Part shown: one piece after another, positions 14,961 to 22,924 of the stretch
Numbering within the stretch: the first letter of the stretch is position 1
Layout: each line of letters opens with the position of its first letter
Assembly: GCA_964343305.1 (NCBI GenBank)
Contig: CAYFJO010000148.1
Location: 1-23,313, forward strand
Direction: 5' to 3'
DNA length: 23,313 nt
Source of the DNA: CAYFJO01 sp964343305
GTDB lineage: Bacteria; Planctomycetota; Planctomycetia; Pirellulales; Pirellulaceae
Program-made: the position numbers and the translations under genes
Notes under the pieces: generated by a model
What the model saw: the letters and a program-made list of their open reading frames with translations, nothing else
Database searches by the model: none
Told to the model about the DNA's origin: nothing

Positions 14961-16253
14961 TTACAATCCCGCGCGAAGTGCGTCCAAGTGGCGAACAAAA
15001 TGGTCGGCCAGCACTTCGGTGTACGTGTCGACGTGTGTATTCACAAGGTCTTTCACCAGCGGCCCCAACTCGGCGTCGGTCAGCACGGATCCAAACGTGC
15101 AGTGAAGGATCTGTCGCCCCGGATTCGTAAATCCTTTTCCCTGCGGTACGTCGGACCACATTTCAAGATAAATCTTTTCCAACTCCTGCACCGAGTCGAC
15201 TTCCGTCTGCGGCAGTGCACAACTGTTTGTTGCCGACACGTGATAGGTTGCCTTGTCAGTGTCATAGCGTTCACGGGCAAAATCGATAATGCGGCGGAAC
15301 AACGCTTCGTCGTGACGAGCGACCACTCGCAACGCTTCCAAGTAACTGGTGCCGGCCGTCTTCACATGAAACTTGCCCTTGGTCGCGCGAGCAAACGATG
15401 TGTACATCGAGACTTTGTCGGAGCCCGAATGCAGACTTAATTTGTAAGGACCGAGCATCTCGGCGATCGCGGCGTGATCGTTCAGCGAGCTTTCCAACGC
15501 TTCGACATCGCCTTTGAAGTCGACCCCTTTTTCGAAATCGCCAACAAATCGCGGCGCCAGGCTGACCAACTTCATGCCGTGCGAAAAACACTGGTCGGCG
15601 ATGATGTAATGCTCGGCCAAGGTCGTCGGCTGTTCGGTTTCGTCGACGCTCAGTTCGATTTCGAAATCGCGGCCGAGTCCGTCGTGGACCTTTGCGATAT
15701 GGTCTGACAAGGCCAACGCGTGCGAGAGGGCCTTGCCATATTTCACGGCGGCTCGCATGCACGCTTCCTCGGTCAAACCTACCTCGTTGCCTGTGCTCAG
15801 TTTGATCGATTTGCCTTTGTAACCATCGAACCACGGTACATCCACGCCGCTGAATTTGTCGCGCAACGTTGCTTCGTCGTAGTCATCCGCGTGTGCGTCG
15901 ACGTTGTCTGACGGATCGATCGTGAAAAAAGTGAAACCAACGGCAGCCGTAGCATCGACATCTTCACGGGTCTTCAAGTGATCCGCGTCTGCGCCGGTGA
16001 TGCTTTCCCAGCCCGCACTGCTCATCCCCTCCAGCGCGTCGCTCATGACTTGCTGCGGTGTCCGCTGAGTGCGGGTCATTTCACGAATTGACTGTTGGGG
16101 ATAAATGGCCTCGATACCCGAGCCGGATCGTTTCATCGATTCCACGTGGCCGGGCGTGGCATTTCCGATGCGGTCACCAAAACCAAAGCTCGGCTTCAGG
16201 CCAAGAGTGACGGGCTGACTTGCTGGCATAACGAAAGGCTCCGGTTGGGACAT
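14961..16253 (-). CDS. uxaE: UxaE-family epimerase (tagaturonate/fructuronate epimerase-like)
   Basis: The ~430-residue protein matches the UxaE family, known from Thermotoga for D-tagaturonate/D-fructuronate epimerisation in galacturonate catabolism. Ordered motifs are S-F-G-F-G-D-R (22-28), Q-Q-S-I-R-E (about 53-58), G-A-D-A-D-H-L-K (87-94), F-T-I-D-P-S-D (110-116), S-V-D-E-T-E, L-H-S-G-S-D-K and H-V-K-T-A-G-T-S-Y-L-E-A. The acidic and His residues in these are likely metal or substrate ligands. The start is uncertain: I take ATG 16251-16253, but an in-frame GTG lies eight codons upstream, and neither has a good ribosome site. As I recall the Thermotoga protein, it has additional residues before the S-F-G-x-G-D-R block, so this protein is shorter at the N-terminus. 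Context suggests a keto-uronate or deoxy-keto-acid substrate, perhaps not tagaturonate itself. Confidence 0.85.
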   Translation of the reverse strand: MSQPEPFVMPASQPVTLGLKPSFGFGDRIGNATPGHVESMKRSGSGIEAIYPQQSIREMTRTQRTPQQVMSDALEGMSSAGWESITGADADHLKTREDVDATAAVGFTFFTIDPSDNVDAHADDYDEATLRDKFSGVDVPWFDGYKGKSIKLSTGNEVGLTEEACMRAAVKYGKALSHALALSDHIAKVHDGLGRDFEIELSVDETEQPTTLAEHYIIADQCFSHGMKLVSLAPRFVGDFEKGVDFKGDVEALESSLNDHAAIAEMLGPYKLSLHSGSDKVSMYTSFARATKGKFHVKTAGTSYLEALRVVARHDEALFRRIIDFARERYDTDKATYHVSATNSCALPQTEVDSVQELEKIYLEMWSDVPQGKGFTNPGRQILHCTFGSVLTDAELGPLVKDLVNTHVDTYTEVLADHFVRHLDALRAGL

Positions 16254-16315
16254 TTTTTTGGACTGATTTGCACCCACTATAAGAAGTTGAGTAGACCAAC
16301 ACTAGGACCGGCAAT

Positions 16316-16762
16316 TCACGGGGGACCCGAACCAAGCCGATCCAACAAACGCAAGACTTCAACTTCCAGTGCCGGAATCGCATCGGTGGGAGATGAACAG
16401 TCGATGTCGTCGATCGCCCAAAATTCAACGCACTCGAGCCACTCAGGAAACCGCTCCTCCATCATTGCTTCATGTTCATCGCGTTTGACTGCAACGATGT
16501 GATCCGATTGCTTTAGATCGTCTTCTTCCAAAACGATCGGAAAACGATTTGGCTCGGGCAAGGGGACTTTGCGATCGTGGAGTGCGATGATCGTGAACTC
16601 TGAAATCGAACCTTTGTTGGTGGGATTCAGTTTGATGCCGCGCGACTCGGCTCGCCACGTCAAATTGGATTGGACGGCCAGGTGGTTGAACAACGCTTCC
16701 GCGAACCGGCTGCGATAATAATTTCCGCTGCAGAGGAACAGGACGGTTTGGTGATCTTCCAT
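16316..16762 (-). CDS. Low-molecular-weight protein-tyrosine-phosphatase-like protein
   Basis: This 148-residue protein has the phosphatase P-loop C-S-G-N-Y-Y-R (Cys11 to Arg17, C-x5-R) directly after a buried beta strand V-L-F-L. Family members remove phosphate from tyrosine or, in the arsenate-reductase branch, reduce arsenate. The usual late Asp-Pro general-acid loop is not clear; an acidic stretch W-A-I-D-D-I-D-C appears in its place, so the specificity may be altered. It lies inside the sugar cluster, 12 bases after the TIM-barrel gene and 39-62 bases before the UxaE-family gene, depending on start. Its link to the sugar pathway (regulatory phosphatase or sugar-phosphate phosphatase) is inferred from position only. 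Confidence 0.85.
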   Translation of the reverse strand: MEDHQTVLFLCSGNYYRSRFAEALFNHLAVQSNLTWRAESRGIKLNPTNKGSISEFTIIALHDRKVPLPEPNRFPIVLEEDDLKQSDHIVAVKRDEHEAMMEERFPEWLECVEFWAIDDIDCSSPTDAIPALEVEVLRLLDRLGSGPP

Positions 16763-16774
16763 GTCGAGCGGTGA

Positions 16775-17590
16775 CTAGCCGAACAGCTTGCGGTATGACT
16801 CGATCGTCTGACGTGCCGCTTCGTCCGAGTCGGGGATGGCGAAGGCTTCGGCCGATGCGTAACCTTCGTAGTCGATTTCTCTGATCGCCGTGGCAATCGG
16901 TTCGAAATCCATGTGGCCCCGGCCGGCGGCCTGGCGGTTGGAGTCGACGAAGTGGATGTGGCCGATGTAACCCGCGCCGGTTCGGATCGCGCCCGCGATG
17001 TTGGCTTCTTCGATGTTCATGTGAAACAGGTCGGCGAGCAGCTTGACGTTGCCGGTCGATAGCGACTTCATTAATTCGACGCCGTCGGCCACGGTGTTGA
17101 TCAAATTGGTCTCGTAGCGATTCAGCGGTTCGTAGATCAGCGGAACATTGTACTGCTTGGCGTGTTCGCCGAGTTCGTTTAACGCTTCGCTGAGATAGCC
17201 GATTGCGGTTGGACGATCGACCGCGTCGTCCCAGCGGCCTTGCATCGAACCGATGATCGCGGGTGCACCAAACGGTCCGGCGAGGTCGATGATCGACCGC
17301 ACGTAGTCTTTCGCACGGTCGCGTTGTGCGGCGTCGGCGGCTGTTAAACTTTGTCGGCGAATCACCCAGCCAGCTCCCGTGCCGACGGCGGCAAGCGAAA
17401 GATTGTGTTGCTCGAGCAAGCCACGGAGTTCGTCTGGATTGACGGCTTCAGGAGATGGCGGGAATACTTCGACGGCGTCGAAACCAAGTTTGCTGGCCTT
17501 TTGACATCCGGCGGCGAGGTCGTCCCAGAAAACGAAAGGACCTCCGCGGGCTTCTTCGACGAGACTGATCGTGACGGCTGATTTAATCAT
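16775..17590 (-). CDS. TIM-barrel sugar phosphate isomerase/epimerase (xylose-isomerase-like fold)
   Basis: The 271-residue protein of the AP-endonuclease-2/xylose-isomerase-like superfamily resembles ketose 3-epimerases and hydroxypyruvate-isomerase-type enzymes. The metal ligands expected for this fold are visible in order: Glu in Y-E-P-L-N-R-Y-E (about residue 154), Asp in L-L-A-D-L-F-H-M (about 187), His in I-G-H-I-H-F-V-D-S-N-R (about 214) and Glu in A-S-A-E-A-F (about 249). The R-G-H-M-D-F motif after the metal His is typical. It interconverts keto/aldo or epimeric sugars; the substrate cannot be read from the sequence. It is cotranscribed between the zinc dehydrogenase (50 bases upstream, with a palindrome in the gap) and the phosphatase-like gene. 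Confidence 0.9.
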   Translation of the reverse strand: MIKSAVTISLVEEARGGPFVFWDDLAAGCQKASKLGFDAVEVFPPSPEAVNPDELRGLLEQHNLSLAAVGTGAGWVIRRQSLTAADAAQRDRAKDYVRSIIDLAGPFGAPAIIGSMQGRWDDAVDRPTAIGYLSEALNELGEHAKQYNVPLIYEPLNRYETNLINTVADGVELMKSLSTGNVKLLADLFHMNIEEANIAGAIRTGAGYIGHIHFVDSNRQAAGRGHMDFEPIATAIREIDYEGYASAEAFAIPDSDEAARQTIESYRKLFG

Positions 17591-17603
17591 TCTTGCTCAT
17601 TCG

Positions 17604-17637
17604 AGACTTCCGAAGTTTGGGAAAACTTCGGAAGTCT
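17604..17637. repeat. REP-like palindrome, copy 2
   Basis: A perfect 15-bp inverted repeat lies at 17604-17618 and 17623-17637, with loop GGGA. The arms are identical to those at 7665-7679 and 7684-7698. It occupies almost all of the 50-base gap between the zinc dehydrogenase and isomerase genes. There it could attenuate transcription or stabilise the upstream mRNA, as REP elements do; no T-run follows on the minus strand. Confidence 0.9.
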
Positions 17638-17640
17638 GCA

Positions 17641-18666
17641 TTAGGTGACTTCGACGATGGCTTTAATAACGCCGGTTTGCGGACGCGTGTACATTTCGAA
17701 TTTGTCGATCATTTCGTCCATCGGCGTGCGGTGGGTGATCCACGGGTTGGTGTCGATGGTGCCGTCTTCGATAAGGCCGATGATGCGAGCGAAATCGGAC
17801 GGCAACGCGTTGCGCGATCCTTTGATCGTCAACTCGCGACGGTGCAGCGACGGATGTGGAAATGAAACTTCTTCGGTCGTGATGCCGACGTAAACCAGTG
17901 ACCCGGTGTGGGCACAATAATTGATCGCCCCTGCCATCGAACGATTGTTGCCGGTTGCATCGGTGACGACAAAATACATGTCTCCGCCGGTGATCTCTTT
18001 CATCTGGTCGATTTCGCTGTCGTCGCCTTTGAAAACGATCGTGTGCGGCACGTTGTAAGTTTCGCGGCAAAAATCGAGTCGCGACTGGACCATGTCCATG
18101 ACGGTGATCGTCGCGCCGGTCAGCCGAGTGAATTCAAGCGTCGCCAAACCAATCGGTCCCGCGCCGATGATCAGCACGTGGTCGTCTTGGCCAGGTGCAC
18201 CACGATCGGTCGCGTGGCATCCGATGCCCAACGTTTCGACCAACGCGAGTTGTTCCATCGACAGTTTTTTCGACGGATGCAGTTTGTCGGCACGGATCAA
18301 AAACCGTTCGCACAGTCCGCCGTCAATCATCACGCCGATCACGTTCAGCGAGTCGCAACAATTCGAATTGCCTTTGCGGCAGGCGTAACATTCGCCGCAG
18401 TTCATATACGGCTCGACACTGCAACGATCCCCCACGCTGACATTCGTCACGTCATCGCCAACCTGGAGGACTTCGACGCCCAATTCGTGACCAGGAATGC
18501 GTGGGTAGCGGAAAAACGGCATTTTACCGAGGTATCCGCTATAGTCCGTGCCACAAATTCCCATGCGATGTGTGGCGACAAGCACTTGACCGGGGCCCGG
18601 TGCGGACGGCTCGTCAATCTCGACCGGCTCGAAGTGCTTCGGTTCTATTAGAGAAATAGCTTTCAT
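17641..18666 (-). CDS. Zinc-binding alcohol (polyol/aldonate) dehydrogenase
   Basis: The 341-residue medium-chain dehydrogenase has catalytic zinc ligands Cys38 (G-I-C-G-T-D) and His60-Glu61 (P-G-H-E). The four structural-zinc cysteines are Cys90, Cys93, Cys96 and Cys104 (C-G-E-C-Y-A-C...C-C). A Rossmann motif G-A-G-P-I-G-L lies near residue 168, and acidic residues follow the second strand (M-D-M), favouring NAD. It resembles sorbitol, threonine and L-galactonate-5-dehydrogenases, which oxidise secondary alcohols. It heads the sugar cluster. AAGGAT lies a few bases before its ATG. The divergent GYF_2 gene starts 155 bases away, so the promoter of the whole cluster probably lies in 18667-18821. 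The actual substrate is inferred to be a sugar acid or polyol of this pathway. Confidence 0.92.
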   Translation of the reverse strand: MKAISLIEPKHFEPVEIDEPSAPGPGQVLVATHRMGICGTDYSGYLGKMPFFRYPRIPGHELGVEVLQVGDDVTNVSVGDRCSVEPYMNCGECYACRKGNSNCCDSLNVIGVMIDGGLCERFLIRADKLHPSKKLSMEQLALVETLGIGCHATDRGAPGQDDHVLIIGAGPIGLATLEFTRLTGATITVMDMVQSRLDFCRETYNVPHTIVFKGDDSEIDQMKEITGGDMYFVVTDATGNNRSMAGAINYCAHTGSLVYVGITTEEVSFPHPSLHRRELTIKGSRNALPSDFARIIGLIEDGTIDTNPWITHRTPMDEMIDKFEMYTRPQTGVIKAIVEVT

Positions 18667-18821
18667 CGTGAATCCTTTTGCGACACCAGTTTATCTCATC
18701 GCGTGCCAGCAGGCGAGTGGTTGGAAGCGATCGCTCGCGGTATGATTGGTCGCAGGATATGATTGACGGGACAAGGTTCTGCAATACGATTTACAGTTTT
18801 GTCACCAAGGGGATTGCACGT

Positions 18822-19154
18822 ATGGCATCGCAGTGGTTTGTTAAGCGCGGTCGCAAGACCGTGGGCCCCATCTCCAATTCCAAACTTCTGGAGATGGTCC
18901 GCGATCGAAAGGTCACTGAGAATACGCAGATTCGCAAAGGCACGTCGCAATGGGTTGCCGCGATTACAATCACAGGACTTTTCCAAAAGGCCGGTGTTTT
19001 CACAGGCGATTATCGTTGCCCGACTTGTGGCAAACTGATCGCGGAACCGCCGACGACGTGCGAAAGCTGCCACCGTCTGGTCGAGTCGCCAACACAAACC
19101 GGGAACGTAACGGAGTACAACACGCGGCTTCGCCGGGATATGAGCGACGAATAG
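18822..19154 (+). CDS. GYF_2-domain zinc-ribbon protein
   Basis: This 110-residue protein starts with a GYF_2 domain (about residues 1-55: W-F-V-K-R-G-R-K-T-V-G-P-I-S, then T-Q-I-R-K-G-T-S-Q-W and I-T-G-L-F). That module is abundant in planctomycetes and thought to mediate protein interactions. A C-terminal zinc ribbon follows (about 66-85: C-P-T-C-G...C-E-S-C). The frame remains open for 48 codons upstream, but the ATG at 18822 begins at the domain edge and has AAGGGGA nine bases before it. It diverges from the sugar cluster and is not obviously related to it. No catalytic residues are present. Confidence 0.88.
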   Translation: MASQWFVKRGRKTVGPISNSKLLEMVRDRKVTENTQIRKGTSQWVAAITITGLFQKAGVFTGDYRCPTCGKLIAEPPTTCESCHRLVESPTQTGNVTEYNTRLRRDMSDE

Positions 19155-19277
19155 CCCGAGATCATTTAACGGCAAGCCAAAGGCGACTACGTTTTCCCTG
19201 TGCGGATGATCGTCGCCTTCGGCTCGCTGCTAAACGGCGAAATGAAATCAACATCAACCTTACCGGAGATACCTTGC

Positions 19278-21140
19278 ATGTCTTTTCAATGCCCCCATTT
19301 GCTGTTTGCCACCTACCTGACACTTCTATTTGCGATTCCATCGATCGGCGACGATGCATTGAATCAACTCAGCGAGGCGGAAATGAAAGGCGGTTGGAAG
19401 CTGCTGTTTGACGGAAAGTCGACGGACGGCTGGCGAAATTTCAAGAAGGAAGACGTCCGTGACGGCTGGCAAATTGTCGGCGGAGCTTTGACGCGAGCAA
19501 AAGGCGGAGCAGGCGATATCATCACCAAGGATCAGTACGACAGCTTTGAGTTGTCCATTGAGTGGAAGATTTCCAAGGGCGGCAACAGTGGCATCATGTT
19601 TCACGTGACCGAGGAGGAGAACACGCCCTGGAAGACGGGCCCGGAGTTCCAGATTCAAGACAACGTCGACGGCCACGATCCGCAGAAAGCCGGTTGGCTT
19701 TATCAGCTTTACAAGTCGAATATTGACGCCACCAAGCCCGCGGGCCAGTGGAACCACTTTCACATCCGCATCACGCCGGAAGGCTGTGAAACGAACATGA
19801 ACGGTGTGCGTTACGCCCAGTTCGACAAAGGCAGCGAGGATTGGGACGACCGTGTCGCCAACAGCAAGTTCTCGAAAATGCCCAAGTTTGGCAAAGCCAC
19901 CAAGGGCCATATCTGCTTGCAAGATCACGGCAACGAAGTCGCTTATCGCAACATCAAGGTCCGCGAACTAACGCCGGGGCAATCCGCGCCCGATCCGGTC
20001 GACGGCGTGCTTGACGTTAAGCCCGTGCTCGCGTTTCCCAAGTTGAAGTGGACAGGCTGGGAACCGGTTGACGAGCGCGGCCGGGCTCAACCGCTGCGTC
20101 CAATTTATGTCACGCATGCCGGCGACGGATCGAATCGCATCTTCGTGATCGCCCAGCGCGGCGTGATTCACATCATCGACAACAAGCCGGACGTCACCAA
20201 AACCAAAGTGTTTCTCGACATGCGAAAGCAAACCACGTACATCGACAAAGAATTCGAAGAAGGTTTGCTCGGCTTGGCGTTTCACCCGAACTATGAGAAG
20301 AACGGTGAGTTTTTCATCTATTATACCGACCCGCCACATCAGTCAGTCATCTCGCGAATGCGAGTCTCCAAAGACGATCCGAACAAAGCGGACTTGGAAT
20401 TCGAGGAAGAGTTGCTGCGCATCAAGCAGCCGTTTTGGAATCACAACGGTGGCACGGTTTGTTTCGGCCCGGACGGCAATCTCTACATCGGCCTGGGCGA
20501 CGGCGGCAATGCCAACGATCCGTTTGTCAACGGACAAAACCTCAGCACACTGTTCGGCTCCATTCTGCGGATCGACGTGGACAACAAAGACAAAGGATTG
20601 AGCTACGCGATTCCCAAAGACAATCCATTCGTTGGAAAAAAGGATGCTCGTGGTGAGATCTGGGCTTATGGAATTCGCAATCCATGGCGCATTGCCTTCG
20701 ATCGCGAAACGGGCCATTTGTGGTGCGGCGACGTGGGACAAAACCTGTGGGAAGAAATCAACATCATCACCCGCGGCGGAAACTACGGTTGGAATCTGCG
20801 CGAAGCAGCACACACATTTGGGAAGAACGGCTCAGACGCACGCGACGATCTGATTGATCCAGTCTGGGAATACGATCACCAAGCCGGCCGATCGATCACG
20901 GGCGGAGTCGTTTATCGTGGAAGCAAAACGTCGAAGCTGGCCGGCTCCTATTTGTACGGCGACTTTGTCACGGGAAAGCTATGGGCACTGAAGTATGACG
21001 AGAAGAACCAGAAAGTCATCTCGAACCATTCGATCAAGAGCAACAAGATGCCCGTCACCGCATTCGGCGAAGACGAGCAGGGCGAAGTCTATTTCACCAT
21101 TGTCGCTCCGGATGGCAAAGGGCTGTACCGCTTTGAATGA
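19278..21140 (+). CDS. Exported DUF1080 (3-keto-glycoside hydrolase) and glucose/sorbosone-dehydrogenase-like fusion
   Basis: The ~620-residue protein has a signal peptide (hydrophobic L-L-F-A-T-Y-L-T-L-L-F-A-I-P, cleavage near S-I-G-D-D). It is followed by a DUF1080 concanavalin-like domain at about 35-230 (W-K-L-L-F-D-G-K-S-T-D-G-W, G-G-N-S-G-I-M-F-H, E-F-Q-I-Q-D) and a GSDH-type six-bladed propeller from about 255 to the end. Propeller motifs include E-G-L-L-G-L-A-F-H-P-N-Y, N-H-N-G-G-T-V-C-F-G-P-D-G-N-L-Y-I-G-L-G-D-G, Y-G-I-R-N-P-W-R and G-D-V-G-Q-N. DUF1080 members cleave 3-keto-disaccharides, and GSDH members are PQQ-type sugar oxidoreductases. The ATG at 19278 has GGAG nine bases upstream and precedes the signal peptide; an earlier in-frame ATG at 19200 would lengthen it without adding anything recognisable. 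The combination suggests extracellular oxidation and cleavage of a glycoside. Confidence 0.9.
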   Translation: MSFQCPHLLFATYLTLLFAIPSIGDDALNQLSEAEMKGGWKLLFDGKSTDGWRNFKKEDVRDGWQIVGGALTRAKGGAGDIITKDQYDSFELSIEWKISKGGNSGIMFHVTEEENTPWKTGPEFQIQDNVDGHDPQKAGWLYQLYKSNIDATKPAGQWNHFHIRITPEGCETNMNGVRYAQFDKGSEDWDDRVANSKFSKMPKFGKATKGHICLQDHGNEVAYRNIKVRELTPGQSAPDPVDGVLDVKPVLAFPKLKWTGWEPVDERGRAQPLRPIYVTHAGDGSNRIFVIAQRGVIHIIDNKPDVTKTKVFLDMRKQTTYIDKEFEEGLLGLAFHPNYEKNGEFFIYYTDPPHQSVISRMRVSKDDPNKADLEFEEELLRIKQPFWNHNGGTVCFGPDGNLYIGLGDGGNANDPFVNGQNLSTLFGSILRIDVDNKDKGLSYAIPKDNPFVGKKDARGEIWAYGIRNPWRIAFDRETGHLWCGDVGQNLWEEINIITRGGNYGWNLREAAHTFGKNGSDARDDLIDPVWEYDHQAGRSITGGVVYRGSKTSKLAGSYLYGDFVTGKLWALKYDEKNQKVISNHSIKSNKMPVTAFGEDEQGEVYFTIVAPDGKGLYRFE

Positions 21141-21263
21141 TCAAGCCGTCCGCATGGCCTGGAGTGTCGGGCCGTATCCTTAGCGAGGAACATTTGTCGT
21201 CACCGCTGATCGGCACATCTGTCGCGAAATGACAAACTTGTGACACCCGACGACTCGTTCGTG

Positions 21264-22877
21264 TTATCGATCGGGGCCACCCGCGTCGGCTGGCGAAAGC
21301 GGCAGCACCAGAAACGTATCGAAGTCGGGACAATCCTTGTTGCGGCGCATGCGTAGGGCGATGGGCCGGTCGTCGAACACGCCTCCGTGCACCGGCTTTG
21401 CACGCTCGATCGTCTGCTTGATATCGAGGCAGTTGTAGACCGCGTACTTCTGTCCTTGTACCAGCGCGCCGGAGAGATCGGCTTCTACCCTCTCTTTCCC
21501 ATCCCAGTTGAAGACCGCGACGTTGGCGCGCCCCTTCTCGTACCTGTTGGGATAGACGAAGACCTTCGTACCGGTTGGCTTGCCGCCGCGGCCAGGACGC
21601 ATCGTGCTGTGGGTGTCGAGCCCCAGCTTCTGCCACTCGGCGAAGGTGAACGTGTCCTCTTCGGGGTACTGCTCCTTGGTGCTGTATACGAATGGCTTCT
21701 TCACGCCATTGCCGTAGTAGGTGTTGCTGTCGATGGCGTAGCACTTGAGGTCCGGCTTCGGCGGGTTGTCCGCCACGCCTGATCCGGAGGGGGCGCTGCT
21801 CACCTCCATAAGAAACCCGGTGGCCCAGAACGTGTTGCCTGTGATCTCCAACTTCCGCCAGCGGCTCACCACCATGGCGCGGTAGGCTCCCATCACGTAG
21901 TTGTTCTTTACCACGGCCTGGTCGTGGACGACGTCTTTCTTGTAATGAAACATGAGCCGCATGTTGCTGCGCCACTTCTGCATGTCGCGTGGCTGGTAGC
22001 CGACGTTCCCGATGAACCGGATGCGCTCGGCCGGCTTCCATCCCGTGAGGCCAAAGTTAAAGGATGTCTGCCCCTCCTTGTACCAACCGGGGATAAAGCC
22101 GATGTTCTCGAGGATATCGAAGCCCTTGATCTCGCCCTGCTGCGTGTAAATGTCATAGTTCCAGCCGCAGCCTCGATAAGCGACATTGTGCTCGAGGGTC
22201 TTCGTTCCCACGTCGTTCTGGATGTAGAAGGCATGGCCATGGCCGCGCCCACCCTCTCGCTTCATGCTGCCAAAGTCGTGGACCAGGTTGCCGTAGGCCT
22301 CCATGTCGATCGCCGGTCGCCAGAGCCCCGTGCCCATCGCGCCGCCGAAGATGTTGCAGTTGATCAGCTTGATCTTGTTTCCCTTCACGGCATTGAAAGC
22401 TGTGGGAACTTTGTGCTTCTCTTGGTACGGATCCCACTTGAGATCCCCGATTTCGAGTCGCACAAAATGGGTGAAGTCGCATCCTTCAATGCGCACGGCG
22501 CCGTTCAGGTGGGCCCACTCGCCGGGAGCGGAGGTGACCACGATGGGCTCCTTCTCCGTGCCGTGCAGCTTCGGCGTGAAGGGGCTGCGATCCGTGTACT
22601 CGCCCCCTTCCTTCCTTTTCTTCGTCACCTCCAATCCGTCGTATTGTCCACCGCGCAAGAGTACGGTGTCGCCTGGCTTCACACGGGCGTTGCCGCTGAA
22701 AACAGTGAAGACATCGTAGGGCTTCTCTATCGAGCCGTCAGCGCCCGGTTTTCCGTCCGGCGCAACATAGACCTCGGCAGCCGGGATAGCCGCTACGAAA
22801 ATGAAGATCGCGGCGAAGCCGAGCACAAGCGCAATGCCCCGGGTGAAGTGCCGCTCCAACCGATAAACGCTGTCCAC
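21264..22877 (-). CDS. Secreted right-handed beta-helix protein (polysaccharide-lyase-like)
   Basis: The ~537-residue protein has an N-terminal signal or anchor (hydrophobic residues about 15-33, ending A-A-I-P-A-A-E). The next segment is the V-Y-V-A-P-D-G-x-x-G-A-D-G-S-I-E-K-P opening seen in parallel beta-helix/pectate-lyase-like proteins. Asn/Gly-rich turns follow (I-N-C-N-I-F-G-G, N-V-A-Y-R-G-C-G-W-N-Y, I-G-N-V-G-Y-Q-P, N-N-Y-V-M-G-A, G-N-T-F-W-A-T-G). I place the start at GTG 22875-22877, which has AAGGAG followed by seven bases. The ATG seven codons upstream has no ribosome site. Such proteins bind or cleave polysaccharides; no lyase active site is certain. The base composition is noticeably more GC-rich than in the genes to the left. 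Confidence 0.85.
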   Translation of the reverse strand: MDSVYRLERHFTRGIALVLGFAAIFIFVAAIPAAEVYVAPDGKPGADGSIEKPYDVFTVFSGNARVKPGDTVLLRGGQYDGLEVTKKRKEGGEYTDRSPFTPKLHGTEKEPIVVTSAPGEWAHLNGAVRIEGCDFTHFVRLEIGDLKWDPYQEKHKVPTAFNAVKGNKIKLINCNIFGGAMGTGLWRPAIDMEAYGNLVHDFGSMKREGGRGHGHAFYIQNDVGTKTLEHNVAYRGCGWNYDIYTQQGEIKGFDILENIGFIPGWYKEGQTSFNFGLTGWKPAERIRFIGNVGYQPRDMQKWRSNMRLMFHYKKDVVHDQAVVKNNYVMGAYRAMVVSRWRKLEITGNTFWATGFLMEVSSAPSGSGVADNPPKPDLKCYAIDSNTYYGNGVKKPFVYSTKEQYPEEDTFTFAEWQKLGLDTHSTMRPGRGGKPTGTKVFVYPNRYEKGRANVAVFNWDGKERVEADLSGALVQGQKYAVYNCLDIKQTIERAKPVHGGVFDDRPIALRMRRNKDCPDFDTFLVLPLSPADAGGPDR

Positions 22878-22924
22878 TGCTGCTCTCCTTTGCGACATGC
22901 TTCAAAACCTGTTCCACCTCGCCC

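Noticed and set aside
14470..15159. Long N-terminal extension of the aldo/keto reductase frame
   Set aside because: The frame is open upstream only because it shadows the mutarotase and the end of the UxaE-family gene. The extension has no family resemblance, and the ATG at 14467-14469 matches the family N-terminus with a ribosome site.
16174..16318. UGA read-through of the phosphatase-like gene as a selenoprotein
   Set aside because: The stop is TGA and the frame continues for about 50 codons, which was worth testing given the tRNA-Sec nearby. The continuation overlaps the UxaE-family gene and has no recognisable composition or Sec-family motif.
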